A DNA stretch of 64,000 nucleotides, from NCBI GenBank assembly GCA_021209875.1, contig JAGYVD010000007.1, forward strand, positions 1,736,001-1,800,000, read 5' to 3'. Position numbers and translations under genes: made by a program. Below the pieces are notes generated by a model, which was not told the DNA's origin, searched no databases, and saw only the letters and a program-made list of their open reading frames with translations. The stretch is from Rosellinia necatrix (taxonomy: Eukaryota > Ascomycota > Sordariomycetes > Xylariales > Xylariaceae). This document shows, piece by piece, positions 58,901-64,000 of this stretch. Each line of letters opens with the position of its first letter. Within the stretch, counting starts at the first letter, position 1.

Positions 58901-61900
58901 AATAAACCCAAGAAAAAGAAAGAACTTGAAAAAAAAAAAAAAAAAAAGAAGCGTGAGATAAGTTAGGCCGAAACGAAACCGTTCGCAGGTCTCGTTTCGA
59001 TAGAGGAACCCATCATTTGCGAGCATTGCCGCTACTTACGCTACCACTTCACAATCATTCCCCCAGTGCAACAGCACAGATGCCAAGCTGACATGTTGGA
59101 TGAAGGGATCCTGTTTGTCTCAGGGCTAGGGGGCCTCTCTGACGAGATACGCCGGTACGCTTACACGTGGAATGGCGGCTTCGCATGAGACCCAGGAAAG
59201 AGAAGGGGATGGTAGTCGAGTGAAGTGTGGTTAGTGTAGAGACCGTACATGTCCATTCCACGGCATCGCTGGCTTCGATACCGCCACTCGCGGAGGGTTT
59301 TGCTGTGACCGCAATCAATCCAGCAATCAAATCAGGCAAAGCGGCCCTGCAGGCGACGCGAATCACGTTTTTCCCCAGACTGCCCAGACACACCAGCGCT
59401 GTTAGTGCGGTACTGCCGTGCCACTGAACAGGAAACACCGGTTAGGTAAGTGGGCGCCGGCAATATAGCAGTTAAGGTAGCGCGTGTTCCATGTACCAAG
59501 ATGGATAGGCGAGGTGGTGCGCATGTTGCGGTTTTAGGACCTGAATAGCCGGTATGCTAAGTAACAGGCGGCATGTCAATCAGGTAGATCAGGTAGGTAG
59601 GCAGGCAGTCCGGATTGAGGCCTGCATGTGTCCATGTATGTGTGCGTGTATGTGTCTATCTATGTGGTTTACTATGGTATGTAAGTTGGCTATGTAGGTT
59701 GGTTATGTAGGTTGGTTACCTATGTGTGTACACTACCCAGATCCACCTCGCCTAGAACGGTTAGGGAAATATCACAACAATGGTTGTGGTAAAGTCAGTG
59801 TTACGGTGTTACCGTAATCAAATTACACGCCGCATGCTAGTACGCCGGTCCCCTTCCATCACTAATACGCTGCCTACGGTACCTTGGGTTGGTGCTCTGC
59901 CTACGCTTTGATATTGCTGTGCCTTTCTTGTCTCGGAACATGCTACGCGGCCATCATACGTAGTGATACGTAGTGTATATTACATTGAGTTTGGCCGATC
60001 ATGCCGCTGTTCTTGCGCGGAGAGTCTCGGTGCTCGTTAAATTATCGTCAAAGTGACTCACCGGGCTGACCGGGAAACAGCAGCACGCTTCCGAAGGGGA
60101 CAGACAGCCAGCACCCTACCTATCATGATAATTGATAATACAGATACCAAGCCAACGCGAGATCCGCCGGGACTACACTACACTACCAGAGTTTAGGATC
60201 AAATGCGAATGCGTGGCCCCTTTTAGACAGATGGTGCCTTTTTAGACCTTGGGGCCGATCCGGCTAGAATTCCCAAGATAATTCAGCTAGGGGCCCCCCG
60301 GACATGTCAAGTCAAACTAGGACCAAACTGGAGAAACGTGGAGAGCCATCAGCTCTTTGGAACGCTTCCCCGACACAGGGTGTGCGGGTTGTCCGACCCG
60401 CACGAGCATGGCGTACTATAATACAAACAAGAGTCTACATGGTCAGATTGGCTAACATAGGTGTAGCTCTATTCTATGTACATATAACTTGCATATACAC
60501 TACACTAGCATATAGTAAATACATAGTAGGTCGGTCAAGCTAACTTAGACGGGTATTTATCGTGTCGTATGCCGTGTTTATATGCTGATAGTGAAAGCAA
60601 ATGTCTACACTATGACAATGATAATTCCTAATTTTGATAATGCATCCAGTGTAAATTAACCTAGTATAATTATAGATGCCACCATGAATCGCACAAGTTA
60701 CACTAAGAGCTGTAAAGCACTGTGCATGTGTAGTGTATGGGAAATGCCGAACTAGGCAAAAATAACGCGGTTTGTAGTGTCAAATCGCTGCTACTTGGCA
60801 ATCAGCCGAGGCCAAACTCTACAATACCGGCAGTGTCAAGCGATAACTTGGTTTGACGCATTCAGGTTTGTTACCGCCGGTGGACCACGGGCCCTGGCCG
60901 CTCGGGAACACTTTTCGGAAAGAATTGTTCACAGAATCTTCTTTGCATGATTGCTGACGGTTAAGAGTGCCTAATTAAGATGGGCGAAGATCAAGGGTCA
61001 AGGGTCTGCCCGAAAGGGTCCTTCCTAACCTAGCTACATCCCATCTACCTACACCTTGAATAGACAGGGTAACTAACTACATAACACCAAGCCTGTTCTC
61101 TTAATAAATTTTTTTTTTTTCCCTCCTTCCGCCCATCCGCTCGAGTTATGCCACTCATTCCTAGAGAGCGCGTCAAATCTCGATCGATGGCGTGGGCTCG
61201 GTCCTGGCTTACTACTATTAACATATCAGACCCTTCTGACATAAATTGCCTCAGCCCACGGTTCCAACCCCGAGTTCATGGGGCACTAAGCGGTAGCCTG
61301 ATAGGACCAATTTGACCTGTCACCGTGTTCGTACACGCATTGCGTCGCCGTGCCTATCCCTCTCGTGCTAGTTTCACGACACGAGACTAATCCTAAAGTA
61401 TTCTCAGTCCGAGACTTTTTTTTGCTTGATAAGGAGTGATCAATGGACCCTCCGACACAGAGCACTTCAACCAAAGGAAAAGAAAGCCCCCGTTGTGACT
61501 TGCACACGTGGCGTAGCGCTCGACCGGGTCGATCTGCGTCACATCCGCCCCCCTTCCCCCCTCCCTCCCTCCCCCAGGGCGTTCCCCAAAACAGCCAGAC
61601 TCGACCTAACCCCCCACGTCATCTTGGCTCGTGGGTATCCCTCCCCGTGTCTGCTCTCGGCTCCATCTGTTCTGCACAGGCTTCCTTCGAGCCTTGAGGG
61701 CCTGCCTTGACGTTTCGATCCTTCATCTCGTCGAAACAAAGCCACCCGTTACTAAACCCCAGGCTAAGATCCACGTCGACCTGCACTGTCACTAACCACC
61801 ATCACCATCGTGCCCAGCATGTCCCGTCTTGCGCGTTTCTTATTTGCAGGACGATGACGGATAAGCATGCCGTTAGACAACTCATCATCTCATCTCCCCT

Positions 61901-64000
61901 TCATGCCATTGTCAGGGGCTGTGGGGTTGCATCCCAAGTCCCCCCAGACTTTTCTCAGACTCAGACACAGACACAGGAGACTTTTTTTTTTTTTTTTTTA
62001 GTCGCCCCTCTCTCACTCTCACTCCCTCCAGCCGTCCCGTCCCCCCCTTCCCCATACCCAACCGCTTGTTTGACCCGCGTCATCGGGAACTCGGCCCCAC
62101 GATGTCATGCTTCTGCTGTGCGCGCTCTCGCTCGCGTTCGGGAGAGAGAGGGAGAAAGGAGAAAGAGAGAGAGCGCCCCGCATTTGCTGGCCATAAAACC
62201 CCGACCATGGGACAAGCCCAGCCTGGACGGGTTTCATTAGCTGAAGCTTTGCCCTTCTCTGTGCCGCGTCTCGCCTGTCTCGTGTAGGTACATCCCGGGC
62301 AGACGAAATTGCGGTGTGCTCGTTGGGAGACCTGCGCGCCTGCAGCCTATAGTCGAGGTTGCCGGGCCCAGCTGAACGCAGAGGCCCGTATACTATACTA
62401 CCTGTGGTCGACCTCGCTCGTTCGCCCCCGTCCCCTCCCCCCCTTTCCTCCCATCCAGCGAAGAATTTTTCTTCAATTTATTTATTTCGGCTTACAGCCC
62501 GACTCATACGCCCGTAATTCGGGTCCTTATCCGAGACTTTGTTTTTGCCCACCCGTGACCTTTCGCCTTCCACCTAGGTAGTTGCTCAAGGCATTATTAT
62601 CTCCTGACGATCGACAACCCGGAGTTCGGTGAAGACGGCCGTGGTGGGCGATCCAGTTGTGGCCTGACTCATCCGGCCACTGACAACAAATCACCGCCTG
62701 CAGATGCAAAATGCTACGGTTGAGCTGACATAGCCTCAGCTGATGGTGCCTGACCAACCCAAAAGGCTACGAGAGGGGTGGGAAAAAGGGGGGATCCCAC
62801 CGAGATTAACTTTTCTTCGCCAAGTTCGCTACTGATTCGCGCAAAGGCGAAAGAAGGGAGGGAAGGGGGGGGGGGTTTGCACGTCATCCGTGGCATGCGT
62901 TATGTTTGGATTAGGGGGATTTAGATGTCAGCAGTGCTGCTGCAAATAGCACGTCTCTGGTATGCGCCATACCATGCCCTGTGCCCGATGCGAATCAACG
63001 GGAACCATCGTCTCCCGCCTTGCGCGGTAGCTCGCCACTGCTTCGACCAAGCAATCTCCAGCACACACGTGCTGCTGCAAGGGGGTCGGAGCCTGCACGC
63101 CCTCTCGCCTTACCCTCTCGCTGTAATATTGAGCCCGTCGGCAGTTGTGAACCGATTGGTGGCGGGTTCTGAGGAGAAACACTAATCTGCGCTACATATA
63201 TGGTACACCTTCTTGGCCGCGTGCTCTAGTACGCGTGTATTTCAGAATCAGGATGGTATGTGCCGTCTAGCTATTCGCGTCTGCGAGAGGCGATCTCTTG
63301 TGATACGTCTGTTAGACTGCCTAGGTAGGTCTGGGTAGGTCTAGAAGATACCAGATGCAGCTTTCGGACCAGCACTAATGAGCTGTCTGTTATTCTCGGC
63401 CCACCGGTGAGTACCAGTATGATGAACATTATTGGCCCGGTGACTGGAACCGTAACTGGTGCCTCGAACGTTGTACGTACATTTGTGAGTATGCGGATTC
63501 ATAAACCACCACCTACTTACATACAGCATATAGCATACAGCATACAGGGATGACTGGACTGGAGATTGTGCGTGATCCAGTCAACTCTAGCAGCCCTAGT
63601 TTCCCAGTTTCCTACGTGCCTCTACGCAGCATTATTAAGTATATGCAATCTAAATAGTACATCCCCTCGCGGTTCAAGCAAAACCAGCCTCCGTCTAGCT
63701 TTCCTCTGCTTCGTCCCCATTCGCCATGGTATAATTATACAAATAAATTAACCCGCCGGCAGGTGTGGTCGGCGATTTTAAACGTCCGCCCAAATAAACT
63801 ACTCAAGTTGGATGACTCACCCTCTCTAGTTTCGGCGAGCCCCCCCCCCCCCCCCTCCCCTTCGCACGCCTCCGTCACCACCTCGTCCCAGCCTCCCCGC
63901 CCGCCTCACGATTTACAACGAGGTATCCGTCCTCGGCCGGCGCCTCCGCGGCTGATGTCGCCCGCCCGGTCCTGCGAGGGGCGCCACTGGCACATGCGGT
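55922..64000. other. 8-kb terminal region without a recognisable gene
   Basis: Open frames are short, overlapping and without domains. It holds GGGCA-type repeats (about 56965-57003 and 57717-57733), many TAGGTAGG/ACCTACCT motifs (about 57284-57692, 58387-58445 and 59583-59607), an A run at about 58929-58947, T runs at about 61110-61120 and 61982-62000, a G run at about 62867-62876 and a C run at about 63841-63856. The C-rich end followed by an ATG at 63955 could be the start of a plus-strand gene cut by the window edge, but 15 codons are too few to judge. Confidence 0.5.

Overview
The window is nuclear DNA of a filamentous ascomycete (Pezizomycotina, probably Sordariomycetes). Support: genes broken by many 50-140 bp GT-AG introns with CTAAC/CTGAC-like branch sites, no operons or Shine-Dalgarno context, and a typical family mix (HET domain, bZIP-DUF3425, NmrA-like, DUF1365, UstYa/DUF3328, CDT1, MBF1, eIF2-beta). 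The class is an inference. I joined exons by hand from splice signals and reading frame; every multi-exon model except the frameshifted dehydrogenase totals a whole number of codons. Layout: an MFS sugar transporter (+, 1.4-3.5 kb); a Mim2-like mitochondrial import protein (-, 5.1-5.5 kb); eIF2-beta (+, 7.4-8.7 kb); a HET-domain protein (-, 9.7-11.8 kb); about 10 kb without a recognisable gene but with several tandem repeats (11.8-22.1 kb); a bZIP-DUF3425 regulator (-, 22.1-23.9 kb); a tRNA pseudouridine-32 synthase (-, 25.9-27.4 kb); a hotdog thioesterase (+, 28.1-28.7 kb); a Gfo/Idh/MocA dehydrogenase (-, 28.8-30.0 kb); an NmrA-like protein (-, 31.1-32.3 kb); a GNAT acetyltransferase (+, 33.8-34.6 kb). 

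The most interesting locus is 39.3-41.6 kb. A two-exon minus-strand gene encodes a 163-aa secreted protein: a signal peptide followed by eight near-identical units with the core DND(D/E)IWLW, separated by dibasic KK or KR sites. 651 bp away and divergently transcribed is a UstYa-family (DUF3328) protein with a membrane anchor and both HxxHC motifs, the second assembled only by splicing. Precursor plus UstYa protein is the hallmark of the fungal dikaritin-type RiPP pathway (ustiloxin, phomopsin, asperipin, victorin). The core here is acidic with two Trp and has no Tyr, so the product is probably undescribed. Both genes sit alone in a gene-poor stretch (34.6-45.5 kb). 

After that come a GFA-family protein (-, 45.5-46.1 kb), a DUF1365 protein (-, 47.8-49.7 kb) divergent from MBF1 (+, 50.5-51.3 kb), the replication licensing factor CDT1 (-, 52.4-54.1 kb) with two ACGCGA boxes upstream, and a small unrecognised protein (-, 55.7-55.9 kb). 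From about 56 kb to the end I find no convincing gene, only low-complexity tracts and many TAGGTAGG-type motifs. Two genes (pseudouridine synthase and dehydrogenase) each carry a +1 frameshift in a six-base G/C run, which may be consensus errors.
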